From Chitinophagaceae bacterium (GTDB lineage: Bacteria; Bacteroidota; Bacteroidia; Chitinophagales; Chitinophagaceae): a stretch of 23,579 bases of DNA. The position numbers were made by a program, and so were the translations under genes. Position 1 is the first letter of the stretch, and every line of letters starts with the position of its first letter. The DNA lies in NCBI GenBank assembly GCA_003456175.1, contig DMPB01000120.1, positions 1-23,579 of the forward strand, written 5' to 3'. Shown here one piece after another: positions 1 through 8,244 of the stretch. The notes below the pieces were generated by a model. The model was not told where the DNA came from. It saw nothing but the letters and a program-made list of their open reading frames with translations, and did not search any database.

Positions 1-330
1 TACTACCGCGTGAAAGCAACAGCTGCCGATGGTAGCTACAAGTACAGTGCGGTAGCTAAGTTGAATGGCAAGGCAAGCAGCATAGAACTAAGCTTATACC
101 CTAACCCGGTACAGAGCCAATTAAGTGTACAGTTAAGTCAGCCGGTGAAAGGACAGTTAGCAGCAAGAGTGGTAGACAGCAAAGGACAGGTAGTGTACCA
201 GCAGAGCGGCATTAACCTAGCGGGCAGCAACCTATTACAGTTGAGCGTAGCACATTTACCGCAAGGTACGTACCAGCTAACACTCACGAATGGTAGCGAC
301 TTTACCGCCACGGGAAGCTTTGTGAAATAA
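1..330 (+). CDS. Type IX-secreted protein, C-terminal fragment with Por sorting domain
   Basis: This is the 3' end of a larger gene whose 5' part lies outside the window; the frame is open from base 1 (reading YYRVKATAADGSYKYS). That stretch matches the end of the fibronectin-like segment usually found just before a type IX sorting tail. It is followed by LYPNPVQSQLSV, the usual start of the Por (T9SS type A) sorting domain, and by repeated beta-strand segments ending in TATGSFVK. The tail is recognised by the type IX machinery and normally removed as the protein is exported or anchored at the cell surface. The function of the missing N-terminal part cannot be inferred. The gene ends 30 bp before a PID-CTERM-like small gene, so the two could be co-transcribed. 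Confidence 0.85.
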   Translation, partial: YYRVKATAADGSYKYSAVAKLNGKASSIELSLYPNPVQSQLSVQLSQPVKGQLAARVVDSKGQVVYQQSGINLAGSNLLQLSVAHLPQGTYQLTLTNGSDFTATGSFVK

Positions 331-360
331 ACAGCAAACAACACTTTAAAAACAACAAGT

Positions 361-567
361 ATGCAACGTATCATAGGAAGGATGGCAACAGTAAGAGCAA
401 CAATAATGGTAGTGTTACTCATAGCAGCTACGAATGTGCAAGCACAGGGCCCCGACACCTTCGATGAGCCATCGCCGGCGCAGGATGCCCCAATCGATGG
501 TGGTGTATCGCTACTACTTGCTGGTACGGCAGCGTATGGGATAAAGAAGCTGCGAAAACGTAAGTAA
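361..567 (+). CDS. Small PID-CTERM-like sorting-signal protein
   Basis: A 68-residue protein. An N-terminal hydrophobic stretch (about residues 13-28, ending VQA) looks like a signal peptide. A short acidic linker follows, then PIDGG at residues 44-48, a hydrophobic segment at 49-61 and a strongly basic end (KKLRKRK, 62-68). The PIDGG + transmembrane + basic tail layout is what I know as the PID-CTERM putative protein-sorting domain of Bacteroidota; almost the whole mature protein is this tail. An alternative start is Met8 at 382, which would shorten the n-region. It lies 30 bp after a type IX-secreted protein, and a terminator-like hairpin (591-623) follows the stop. The role is unknown; involvement in surface processing is inferred only from the tail. 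Confidence 0.75.
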   Translation: MQRIIGRMATVRATIMVVLLIAATNVQAQGPDTFDEPSPAQDAPIDGGVSLLLAGTAAYGIKKLRKRK

Positions 568-590
568 TATTTCAATAGTAGCATTAATCA

Positions 591-623
591 CAAAGCCCAA
601 GTGTGTTCTACATTTGGGCTTTG
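591..623 (+). terminator. Hairpin terminator after PID-CTERM gene
   Basis: Arms CAAAGCCCAAGTG (591-603) and CATTTGGGCTTTG (611-623) pair over 13 positions with a single G-U wobble around a 7-nt loop. It begins 24 bp after the stop at 567. The tail is only modestly T-rich. A copy of the dispersed 13-bp repeat starts 2 bp later. Confidence 0.6.
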
Positions 624-624
624 T

Positions 625-638
625 ATTTACCGTAAGGT
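625..638 (-). repeat. Dispersed CCTTACGGTAAAT repeat, copy 1
   Basis: The + strand reads ATTTACCGTAAGGT, so the element lies on the minus strand. The core 13 bases (625-637) are exact. The usual trailing GA is replaced (reads AC), making this a slightly divergent copy. It is placed directly behind the terminator hairpin of the PID-CTERM-like gene. Confidence 0.85.
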
Positions 639-1036
639 AGCCTGAACAGAATAAATAGGATTGTGAGTTTTTTGAGTGGGCTTTTAAGTAATTTTTATAG
701 TGGGGCAGGGAAAGGGATGCACATAGATATATGATGAATGAAATTAATTTGATATTTGCTAACATCTACAATTCCTCTGAGTTCTTAGCGATTTGCCAGT
801 GCTATCCGTGTTTTCCAAATATGGATTTGCTGGATAATCAGTTGCCCGGCTGTATATGCATTTATCTGCTTTTCTATCCCATATTTTATAAATTTCTTCA
901 TACATATATTTTAAAAATAATAGAAACTGATTTAGTGTTGCGAATCCTGAGGTGCAAACTTAAGATAGCGAGTAAGCATAGTGTTACAGATATGAGACAT
1001 GCTCATGGTGGTATGTAGCACTTGAGCCCTAGCCAT

Positions 1037-1079
1037 ACCTTACGGTAAATGAATACGCACACAAATATTTACCGTAAGG
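1037..1079. repeat. Inverted pair of the dispersed repeat (copies 2 and 3)
   Basis: ACCTTACGGTAAATGA (1037-1052) is followed by ATTTACCGTAAGG (1067-1079). The 13-bp cores at 1038-1050 and 1067-1079 are perfect reverse complements separated by 16 bp, so a transcript could form a 13-bp stem. No T-tract follows, so it is not a standard intrinsic terminator. Confidence 0.85.
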
Positions 1080-1252
1080 GTTACAACTACCCAATTATTT
1101 TGGTGGACTTATAAGCTCTTTTGAACAAGCAATTAGCACTGCATTAGGGTTTGATGCTGGGGTTTTAAGTATTTTTTAAGCGTAAGGCACACAAAGGGGT
1201 GAAGACACACATATTTTCTTTAATTTAAACTGAAGTATAGCCCAATCTACAA

Positions 1253-1286
1253 TTGTATCATCATGTTAACGATTTCGATACATTTG
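1253..1286 (+). promoter_or_regulatory. Candidate Bacteroidota promoter for ECF sigma gene
   Basis: TACATTTG at 1279-1286 matches the TAnnTTTG -7 box typical of Bacteroidota. A TTG lies at 1253-1255 with a 23-bp spacer, at the long end of what is usual for the -33 element. It sits 31 bp before the chosen ATG at 1318, giving a short leader. The match is by consensus only. Confidence 0.4.
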
Positions 1287-1317
1287 AATTTTACTGCGAG
1301 AGGTGAATATACCCCAC

Positions 1318-1923
1318 ATGGCCGATTATGCCCACATGTACGACGATGCTTACTGCCTTATTAAGATTAAGGAGGGGGAGGAGTTTTACTTCAATCTCAT
1401 TTTCGAAAAATACAGAGATCAGCTGTTTAGCTATCTCTACAAGGTTTCAAAGTCAAAGGAAATTGCGGAAGAAATTGTGCTAGATGTTTTCTTGAAACTA
1501 TGGCACGGTAGAGAGGCTATTACCGAAATACAAAAGCTAGAATCTTTTCTGTACACGGTAGCTTACAATAAGGCCATAGACTTTTTTAGAGCTGCAAAGC
1601 GAAGCCCACTGTTACAGCAAGCAGTTTGGGATGTTTTATCGGATGTTGCTACAACAGATAGTGCCGATGCCCACTTGCGTGAACGGAATCTTGAAATTCT
1701 AATTAGAGAAGCCATTGGGCAGTTATCGCCACAACGTAGAAAGGTATTTGAATTGCGACAAGAGCATGGGTTAAGTTATGCAGAGATAGCTCAAACTTTA
1801 AACTTATCGACTAATACTGTGAGGAATCATTTGGCGGCGTCTGTTGAGTTTATTAAAGAGCATTTACGTAAGAATAATGCGCTTCTTTTATTGCCGGTAA
1901 GTTTTTTTGATAAATTTTTATAG
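1318..1923 (+). CDS. ECF RNA polymerase sigma-70 factor
   Basis: Extracytoplasmic-function sigma factor of about 200 residues. Counting from an upstream GTG at 1303, sigma region 2 spans about residues 31-101 (NLIFEKYRDQLFSYLY, EEIVLDVFLKLW, ESFLYTVAYNKAIDFFR). Region 4 spans about 135-186, with the helix-turn-helix YAEIAQTLNLSTNTVRNHL. No region 3 is present, as expected for ECF factors. I prefer ATG 1318 over GTG 1303; GAGAGG at 1298-1303 is the only purine-rich site, and ATG 1333 is also possible. In such loci the factor is held by a FecR anti-sigma and drives SusC/SusD expression when the transporter signals substrate. Unusually, its FecR partner is not adjacent but lies beyond a 410-residue lipoprotein gene. 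Confidence 0.9.
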   Translation: MADYAHMYDDAYCLIKIKEGEEFYFNLIFEKYRDQLFSYLYKVSKSKEIAEEIVLDVFLKLWHGREAITEIQKLESFLYTVAYNKAIDFFRAAKRSPLLQQAVWDVLSDVATTDSADAHLRERNLEILIREAIGQLSPQRRKVFELRQEHGLSYAEIAQTLNLSTNTVRNHLAASVEFIKEHLRKNNALLLLPVSFFDKFL

Positions 1924-2155
1924 GTTGATTAGTACATAGGTCTTTTTTGGTCGTCTTAGTGTTCAAATTGCGCCATATGTACCTAACTGCTTGTCTGTAC
2001 GATATGCATAGGAACAATATTCTGTTCATGCATACTCCCTACGATACACTCATGCGTTCGTGTAAATTATTAGTGTAGCTACATATGCCACACTATTTGA
2101 TTAAACATTTTCAGTTTTACCATTAACAATTGTTCACCATCCACTTTATTGATAC

Positions 2156-3388
2156 ATGAAAAAGCTTTTTCAATTTCAAGCGCTGTTATTACTCATATTA
2201 GTTGTATTCTCTTGTAAAAAGTCGAATAAAGAAGCAAGTGCGCCTCAAACACCTGCTGTTAATGAACTCGCACAATTAGAGCCGTATAATTTTGTGTTGG
2301 GTACACATGCCATATCGGGTAGTTATCAATTCACTACAGACAATAAATTGGTGGAGCAGGCAAAGCGAGTACGTGAAATGGGCTCTAACATTCTTAAAAT
2401 TACATTAGGTAAAAATTCGGCAGATATCTATGGTATTCAGGAGGCCACAAGAAGTACCACAACGCTTGCACTTTTTACCAATAACCTACCGTACAGAACG
2501 GTATGTGATATGGATTTCAGATACATTTTCTTTTGGGTACATACGCTTACCAATATTGAATGGCGAAATGGCATTAGTGCAGCGAACGAACAGATTTTGT
2601 ATAACGAAATGTACAGTTTCGCATCATTTATTCTTACGCGATACAACAATAGCGGCAAAACATTTTTTATCGGTAACTGGGAAGGCGATTGGTTATTAAT
2701 ACCGAATTATGATAGAACTGTAACTCCTTCGCCAGAGTCGATTGCTAACATGACCAAATGGTTCCAAATCAGACAGAGAGCTATAGATGATGCAAAGCGT
2801 GCATCAAATGCTCAAAATGTTAACTTGTATCATTACATTGAAGCTAACTTGGTATTAAAGGGAATGAATGGTGAGCCATGTGTTGCAAGAAGTGTATTAC
2901 CTAATGTAGATGTAGATTTTGTTTCGTACTCAAGTTACGAGGCAATTAAGGATAAAACTTATGCTCAGAAGAAAACAGAATTAGAAGGTATTTTCAACTA
3001 CTTAGAAGCACAATTAAGACCTAAAGCCGGACTTCCTTTTGCAAGAAGAGTATTTATTGGTGAATATGGTTACCAAGCCAATGCATCAGTGCCGCAATCA
3101 TTTCAAAAGCAATACGATGAAACCAAAGAAATCATGCGGATATCTTTCGAGTTAAACTTGCCTTTTGCACTACATTGGCAGATGTACAACAACGAATACG
3201 AAAATGGAGTTTCTAAACAAATGTCGTTAATCAACGAATCTGGTGCTAAAACAAGGCAGTACACACTACATAATAGCTTCTATAAAGCCATGAATACTTA
3301 TCTTAAAGATGAAATGAAAAAGAACAATAGGTATCCTACAACAGATCAGTATAGAACTAAGGCCATACAAGTATTAGGAACACTGTAA
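2156..3388 (+). CDS. Lipoprotein, putative TIM-barrel glycosidase-like protein (copy A)
   Basis: I do not recognise a named family. The 410-residue protein starts with a lipoprotein signal (LLLILVVFSC, lipidated Cys20). The body carries blocks typical of (beta/alpha)8 glycosidases: FFIGNWEGDW with Glu176 and, about 127 residues later, VFIGEYGY with Glu303, then PFALHWQMYNNEYE. Two glutamates at the ends of the putative strands 4 and 7 would suit acid/base and nucleophile roles in a clan GH-A-like retaining enzyme. This is inference from spacing and motif style. A paralogue, about 60-65% identical by eye, is encoded at 14726-15940 and keeps both glutamates. The gene lies between the ECF sigma factor and FecR, 232 bp after the former and 70 bp before the latter. 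It could instead be a surface glycan-binding protein that has kept the fold. Confidence 0.7.
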   Translation: MKKLFQFQALLLLILVVFSCKKSNKEASAPQTPAVNELAQLEPYNFVLGTHAISGSYQFTTDNKLVEQAKRVREMGSNILKITLGKNSADIYGIQEATRSTTTLALFTNNLPYRTVCDMDFRYIFFWVHTLTNIEWRNGISAANEQILYNEMYSFASFILTRYNNSGKTFFIGNWEGDWLLIPNYDRTVTPSPESIANMTKWFQIRQRAIDDAKRASNAQNVNLYHYIEANLVLKGMNGEPCVARSVLPNVDVDFVSYSSYEAIKDKTYAQKKTELEGIFNYLEAQLRPKAGLPFARRVFIGEYGYQANASVPQSFQKQYDETKEIMRISFELNLPFALHWQMYNNEYENGVSKQMSLINESGAKTRQYTLHNSFYKAMNTYLKDEMKKNNRYPTTDQYRTKAIQVLGTL

Positions 3389-3458
3389 AAAATATAGATC
3401 AACACATTGGTACACATTGTTATTTTCTCCGTCTTAAAGTAACAACATTCAACGCCAT

Positions 3459-4661
3459 ATGCATCAATACAAGGAAGTACTCTCCAACCTCATACAAAAG
3501 TATCTCAACAATCAGATTTCTTCTGATGAGTACAAAGAGTTATGGCGAATACTGAATGAATTTCCCGATGAAGTGATATTAGATGAGCACTTACGTAAAT
3601 TATGGGAATCTGTAAAATCAGATGCACCAGTTATAAAAGGCGAAGTTTGGGATAGCAAAATGCAAATAGCTAAAGAGCAACTTAAAGAAGAAGCACCAAT
3701 ATCAACTTCTAAGGTTCGTTCTATTGGTTTTCTCAAACGCTTCAGATGGGCAGCAGTTGCAGCAATTTTCTTAGTAGCTATTACTTCTATTGTAGTATTA
3801 AATAAACAGCAAGAAAAAAATATATATGCTGGTGCTGTAAAGCCAACAGTTGAACACGATAGGCTGCCTGGCGGAGATAAGGCGATGCTTACATTGGCCG
3901 ATGGAAGTACGATAGTACTAGACAGTGCTGGTAGTGGTGTTTTAGCACATGAGGGAAATACAAACATTATTAAGCAGAGTGATGGCCAGCTAGTTTACAA
4001 TTCCGGTGATGGTGCATCTAAAGAGTTGGCTTATAACTTATTACAAACGCCACGTGGCGGTAAGTATAAATTAATATTACCAGATGGAAGTAAAGTTTGG
4101 CTTAACGCAGCATCATCGCTACGATACCCTGTTGCTTTTGTAGGTAATGAGCGCCGTGTAGAAATTACAGGAGAAGCCTATTTCGAAGTAGCTAAAGATG
4201 CCACCAAGCCTTTTAAAGTCGCCTTAAACAACATGGAGGTAGAGGTGCTAGGCACAAGTTTTAATGTGAATGGCTATGCTGATGAAGATGAAGTAAAAAC
4301 AACCTTGTTAGAAGGAAAAGTAAAAGTAAGTGCAAACAGTAGTACCAAATTTTTAGCTCCAGGTCAGCAAGCACAATTAAAGTCAACTGGTGCCATTGCT
4401 ATTTCGAACAATGCAAATTTAGAAGAAACAGTTGCATGGAAAGATGGGTTCTTTCAATTCGAGAACAGTGATATCAAAGCCGTTATGAGGCAGCTGGCTC
4501 GCTGGTACGATGTTGAAGTAAGCTACAAAGGCAATATCAATAAACATTTCGTGGGTAGTATTTCACGCGATGTGAAATTATCGAAAGTGCTCTCCATGCT
4601 AGAGCAAACCGGTGAAGTGAAGTTTAAGATTGAAGGTAAAAATCTAATTGTTATGCCATAA
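3459..4661 (+). CDS. FecR family anti-sigma factor
   Basis: A 400-residue inner-membrane regulator. The cytosolic N-terminal part (1-95) has helical segments such as LIQKYLNNQISSDEYKEL that normally bind the sigma factor. One membrane segment lies at about 97-115 (WAAVAAIFLVAITSIVVLN). The periplasmic FecR domain covers about 190-290 (LLQTPRGGKYKLILPDGSKV, then EITGEAYFEVAKD). A C-terminal DUF4974-type domain covers about 325-400 (FENSDIKAVMRQLARWYDVEV, and EGKNLIVMP at the end). In this family the periplasmic part receives a signal from the N-terminal STN domain of the SusC transporter, encoded next, and releases the sigma factor. Its length is normal for Bacteroidota FecR. The sigma partner is presumably the product of 1318-1923. 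Confidence 0.93.
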   Translation: MHQYKEVLSNLIQKYLNNQISSDEYKELWRILNEFPDEVILDEHLRKLWESVKSDAPVIKGEVWDSKMQIAKEQLKEEAPISTSKVRSIGFLKRFRWAAVAAIFLVAITSIVVLNKQQEKNIYAGAVKPTVEHDRLPGGDKAMLTLADGSTIVLDSAGSGVLAHEGNTNIIKQSDGQLVYNSGDGASKELAYNLLQTPRGGKYKLILPDGSKVWLNAASSLRYPVAFVGNERRVEITGEAYFEVAKDATKPFKVALNNMEVEVLGTSFNVNGYADEDEVKTTLLEGKVKVSANSSTKFLAPGQQAQLKSTGAIAISNNANLEETVAWKDGFFQFENSDIKAVMRQLARWYDVEVSYKGNINKHFVGSISRDVKLSKVLSMLEQTGEVKFKIEGKNLIVMP

Positions 4662-4702
4662 AATCAAAGATTATCTACAACCAAAAGGGTGGGTATAAAA
4701 AA

Positions 4703-4727
4703 ACGGAAGTGGTTGCAACACTCCCGT
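4703..4727 (+). promoter_or_regulatory. Intercistronic hairpin ahead of susC-like gene
   Basis: ACGGAAGTG (4703-4711) and CACTCCCGT (4719-4727) pair with one A-C mismatch around a 7-nt loop, preceded by a run of seven A. On the minus strand it would look like a terminator with a T tail; on the + strand it is a possible processing or attenuation point between FecR and SusC. Confidence 0.35.
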
Positions 4728-4793
4728 TGTAATAGGGCTCATCATTAAAATCAAGTTTCCGAAACTGCTTATTGTTAAACCCAAAACGAAGTT

Positions 4794-7700
4794 ATGCCAT
4801 TATGTTCACTGAGTTTTCGGCACCAGCTGAAAATTAACAAACCTCGTAGTTTTTTTAAACAAGCTTTATTGTCTATGAAGCTTATCAATTTATTCTTATT
4901 TGTTGCTTGCTTTCAGGTATCTGCGGAGTCTTTTGCACAAACAGTTACGTTGTCGCTTAAAGAAGTTCCATTTCAGAAAGTACTAAAAGAAATAAAGAAG
5001 CAAACAGGTTTCAATTTTATTTGCACTACAGAACAATTAGAGCAAGTTGGCAAGGTAACTATCGAAGCTAAAGCTGTTCCTTTAGAGCAGGCTTTGCAAC
5101 TGTGCTTGCAGAACAGACCATTCACATTTGCAATCGTAGAAAATACCATTGTTATCAAGCAAAAAGTTATTCCTAATGAGTCTATCACTGAAAAAAGTGG
5201 ACAACCTCCAGCTGATCTTATTCTCAAAGGAAAAGTTACTGATGAAAACGGAAATCCTCTAGAGGGTGCTTCTGTTGCTTTAAAAGGAAGTGGTAAAGGT
5301 GTTTTTGCCGATGCTAATGGTGATTTTACAATTACTGTTTCAGAAAGTTCTTCCATGTTATTAGTAGTTTCTTTCATTGGCATGGAGAATAAAGAAGTAA
5401 ATGTTAAAGGCCTAAGTTCAGTTAAGATTTCGCTGCAAAAGCAAGAGTCTCAAACGCAGGAAGTAGTTGTTGTTGGTTATGGTAGCCAAAGAAAAGCAAG
5501 TGTTACTGGCGCTGTTGCACAGGTTGGTGCTAAAGTAATGCAGTCTGCCCCAGCTCCTAACACTTCACAGCTATTAGTTGGTCGCATGCCAGGCCTACTT
5601 GCGAAAACGGCGAGTGGCCTTCCTGGAGAAGATAATGCTAACCTCCAAATTAGAGGATATGGTAATGCTTTAGTAATTGTGGATGGTTTGCCAACTCCAT
5701 TTAACCGTATTGATCCTAATGATATTGAGTCTGTTTCAATTCTTAAAGATGCGTCGGCTGCTATATATGGTGCTAGAGCGGGCAATGGCGTAATACTTGT
5801 AACTACAAAGCGTGGTAAAACCGGAACGCCTCAAATTACTTATACTGGTACTTATACCTATCAGATGCCTTCTGCATTTCAAAATACTGTAAATGCTGGC
5901 GACTGGGCAGAGTTACGTAGAGAAGCTGCTTTAAATTACGGATTAAGTCCCGGCGAGTTTACGGAAGAAGTAGTTAATAAGTATAAAGCAGGTACAGAGG
6001 CCAATTATAGATCTTATGATTGGCGAGAAGCTTTATTTAGAAAAGGTGCTCCTATGATGCAACATAGCATTACTGTAAGTGGAGGTACACCTACATTGAA
6101 ATATTTTGGTTCTGTTGGTATGACAGATCAGCAAAGTGTATTTACTTCTGGCGATTATTACTATAGGCGTTATAATACAAGATTAAACGTAGATGCTACC
6201 ATTGCCAAAAATTTATCACTACGCTTTGATATGCAATATCGTTTTGCGCAAGATCAACAGGTGGGTTCCATTGAAGATGTAATGGTAGATTTTAGTACTG
6301 CTCAACCACGGTATTCTCCTTATCTGCCCGACCCTAGCAAAAATGCTTATACAGGCTTTCAGGGTAGAAATCCCTTATTAAGAACCGATGCAAGCCGTAA
6401 AGGATATAATCGTACGAGTTCTAATTTTTTCAATGGTCAAATAGGGTTAAGCTATAAAGTGCCTTTTGTTCAAGGTTTGAAAATTGGAGCAGATTTTTTA
6501 GTAAGCCAATCGGCTGATTACACTAAAGTATTTAACATACCTGCAGAGGTGCATGAGTATGATTATGAAACACAAGTGTATACCTACATGGCTAACATGG
6601 GTAATTTTATTACTCTTAGAGAAACGAATGCTCGTTATTACCAACTATATCCGATGCTTAAAGTAAATTATGATCGTGATTTTGGTAAGCACCGTATTAG
6701 TGCTATGGCTATTGCAGAACAATTAGAAAATGGTGGTAACTCGCTTATGGCTTTTAGAAGAGATTTATTATCTCCATCCATACAACAACTTTTTTCTGGT
6801 GGACAAGATTTTCAGGATAATACAGGTACACAAAGTAATAATGCACGTGTAGCGTATATAGGAAAATTAAACTACGACTTTGCAGGAAAATATCTTGCAG
6901 AATTTATTTTGAGAGCCGACGCAAGTGCTAATTTCCCTACTAATTCAAGATGGGGTTATTTTCCTGGTATCTCTCTTGGTTGGGCATTTACGAAAGAAAA
7001 ATTTATGGATAACATAGGACCATGGCTTTCGAATGGTAAGCTACGTTTATCTTATGGGCAATCAGGAAATGATGGAACTAGCCAATTCAGTTATTTAACA
7101 GGTTACGATATTGATCCTAACGGTTTTATTATAGGCAATACTTTTTATAAAACGATAAGCACCACAGGATTACCCAACCCAAATATCACGTGGGAAACAA
7201 TTACCAACTATAATGTTGGTTTGGACCTTACATTTTTGGGTGGTAAGTTGAATTTTGAGGCAAACGTATTTTATCGTTTGAGGGATGGAATATTAGCAAC
7301 ACAGCAAAGAACTGTACCTTCTACATTTGGTGCAACCTTGCCTCAGGTTAATTTGAATCGTCAGAGCAATAGCGGATTTGAATTCATGGTAGAGTATCGT
7401 CCTAAAATCAGAAATGTTCAGCTGTCTATCATGCCTACATTCACATTAACAAGAAACAAATGGGAATACAGAGATGAAACAGCCTACACCGATCCAGATC
7501 AAATTAGAATTTATCAACTAACAGGTAAGTCGGCCAATTTATCGTGGGGTTATATTTCTGATGGAATTTTTATGTCTCAAGAAGATATCAACAAACTTCC
7601 ATTTAATCAAGATGGTGTTGGCAATACTAGTTTACGTCCTGGCGATATACGTTATGTAGATTTGAACAAAGATGGTATTCTCGATTGGCGTGATCAGGAT

Positions 7701-8234
7701 GTAATAGGAAAGGGTACTTTCCCTGAGGTTGTATATAGCCTTGTTACAGGTATTACCTTCAAGGGTTTTTCATTGGAAATGTTATGGCAGGGTTCTACTG
7801 GATTTAACTTTTACGTAAGTGGTGCAGCTGCTTCTATGTTCTCTAACGAATCTATTCCTTACGATTACCATTATAAGTATCGCTGGCAACCTAATCCTAC
7901 TAACCCTACTGAAAATATCAATCCGAATGCACAATTGCCTGCTGCTTCTTTGGGGTTGAATCCGAATAATATTAAGCGTTCAGATTTCTGGATGAAAGAT
8001 GCCACCTTTATTCGCTTACGTAATGTAAACTTATCTTATAGCGTTACTAGTAATTGGGTTAAAAAGGCAGGATTCAAAAATTTGCAAGTATTTGCTTCTG
8101 GCACCAATTTATTAACATTCACTAGGTTAGGTTTTTATAAAAACACATTTGATCCTGATGCCAACCTTAGTGGCGAAGGAAGAAATTATCCTATTCATAA
8201 AAATATCTCAGGAGGAGTTAGATTAACATTTTAA
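4794..8234 (+). CDS. SusC/RagA-type TonB-linked outer membrane transporter with STN domain
   Basis: A 1146-residue outer membrane transporter for oligosaccharides. The long N-terminal extension plus signal peptide (MKLINLFLFVACFQVSAESF, about residues 28-47) is common in this family. Next come an STN signalling domain (about 50-122), a carboxypeptidase-like regulatory beta-sandwich (about 141-215, LILKGKVTDENGNPLEGASV), a TonB-box-like QEVVVVGYG (222-230), the plug (RGYGNALVIVDGLP, then SILKDASAAIYGARAGNGVI) and a 22-strand-type barrel ending in a terminal Phe (GGVRLTF). The STN domain matches the upstream FecR/sigma pair: substrate binding is relayed to the anti-sigma factor. The SusD partner follows after 10 bp. 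Met28 at 4875 is an alternative start, but the longer form resembles family members. Confidence 0.95.
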   Translation: MPLCSLSFRHQLKINKPRSFFKQALLSMKLINLFLFVACFQVSAESFAQTVTLSLKEVPFQKVLKEIKKQTGFNFICTTEQLEQVGKVTIEAKAVPLEQALQLCLQNRPFTFAIVENTIVIKQKVIPNESITEKSGQPPADLILKGKVTDENGNPLEGASVALKGSGKGVFADANGDFTITVSESSSMLLVVSFIGMENKEVNVKGLSSVKISLQKQESQTQEVVVVGYGSQRKASVTGAVAQVGAKVMQSAPAPNTSQLLVGRMPGLLAKTASGLPGEDNANLQIRGYGNALVIVDGLPTPFNRIDPNDIESVSILKDASAAIYGARAGNGVILVTTKRGKTGTPQITYTGTYTYQMPSAFQNTVNAGDWAELRREAALNYGLSPGEFTEEVVNKYKAGTEANYRSYDWREALFRKGAPMMQHSITVSGGTPTLKYFGSVGMTDQQSVFTSGDYYYRRYNTRLNVDATIAKNLSLRFDMQYRFAQDQQVGSIEDVMVDFSTAQPRYSPYLPDPSKNAYTGFQGRNPLLRTDASRKGYNRTSSNFFNGQIGLSYKVPFVQGLKIGADFLVSQSADYTKVFNIPAEVHEYDYETQVYTYMANMGNFITLRETNARYYQLYPMLKVNYDRDFGKHRISAMAIAEQLENGGNSLMAFRRDLLSPSIQQLFSGGQDFQDNTGTQSNNARVAYIGKLNYDFAGKYLAEFILRADASANFPTNSRWGYFPGISLGWAFTKEKFMDNIGPWLSNGKLRLSYGQSGNDGTSQFSYLTGYDIDPNGFIIGNTFYKTISTTGLPNPNITWETITNYNVGLDLTFLGGKLNFEANVFYRLRDGILATQQRTVPSTFGATLPQVNLNRQSNSGFEFMVEYRPKIRNVQLSIMPTFTLTRNKWEYRDETAYTDPDQIRIYQLTGKSANLSWGYISDGIFMSQEDINKLPFNQDGVGNTSLRPGDIRYVDLNKDGILDWRDQDVIGKGTFPEVVYSLVTGITFKGFSLEMLWQGSTGFNFYVSGAAASMFSNESIPYDYHYKYRWQPNPTNPTENINPNAQLPAASLGLNPNNIKRSDFWMKDATFIRLRNVNLSYSVTSNWVKKAGFKNLQVFASGTNLLTFTRLGFYKNTFDPDANLSGEGRNYPIHKNISGGVRLTF

Positions 8235-8244
8235 GTAAAAAACT

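Larger units (their letters stand above)
639..1302. other. Gene-free intergenic region
   Basis: About 660 bp with no convincing gene. Open frames on both strands (for example 731-1018 + and 514-765 -) encode Cys/Ile/Leu-rich, low-complexity-like peptides without domains, plausible starts or conservation hallmarks. The region holds an inverted pair of the dispersed repeat (1037-1079) and, at its end, a candidate promoter for the sigma factor. Confidence 0.6.

Noticed and set aside
138..584. 148-codon minus-strand frame over the first two genes
   Set aside because: It is antisense to two well-supported genes and has the Ser/Pro/Cys-rich look of a shadow frame.
514..765. 83-codon open frame on the minus strand
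   Set aside because: It overlaps the terminator hairpin and the end of the PID-CTERM-like gene, with no recognisable content.
731..1018. 95-codon open frame on the + strand in the gap before the sigma gene
   Set aside because: Composition is Cys/Ile/Leu-rich without any domain or signal layout, and no promoter or ribosome site is evident. It runs up to near the repeat pair and looks like chance.
2071..2095. Small inverted repeat TAGTGT/ACACTA upstream of copy A
   Set aside because: Only 6-bp arms with a 13-nt loop; expected by chance, with no T-tract or promoter box linked to it.
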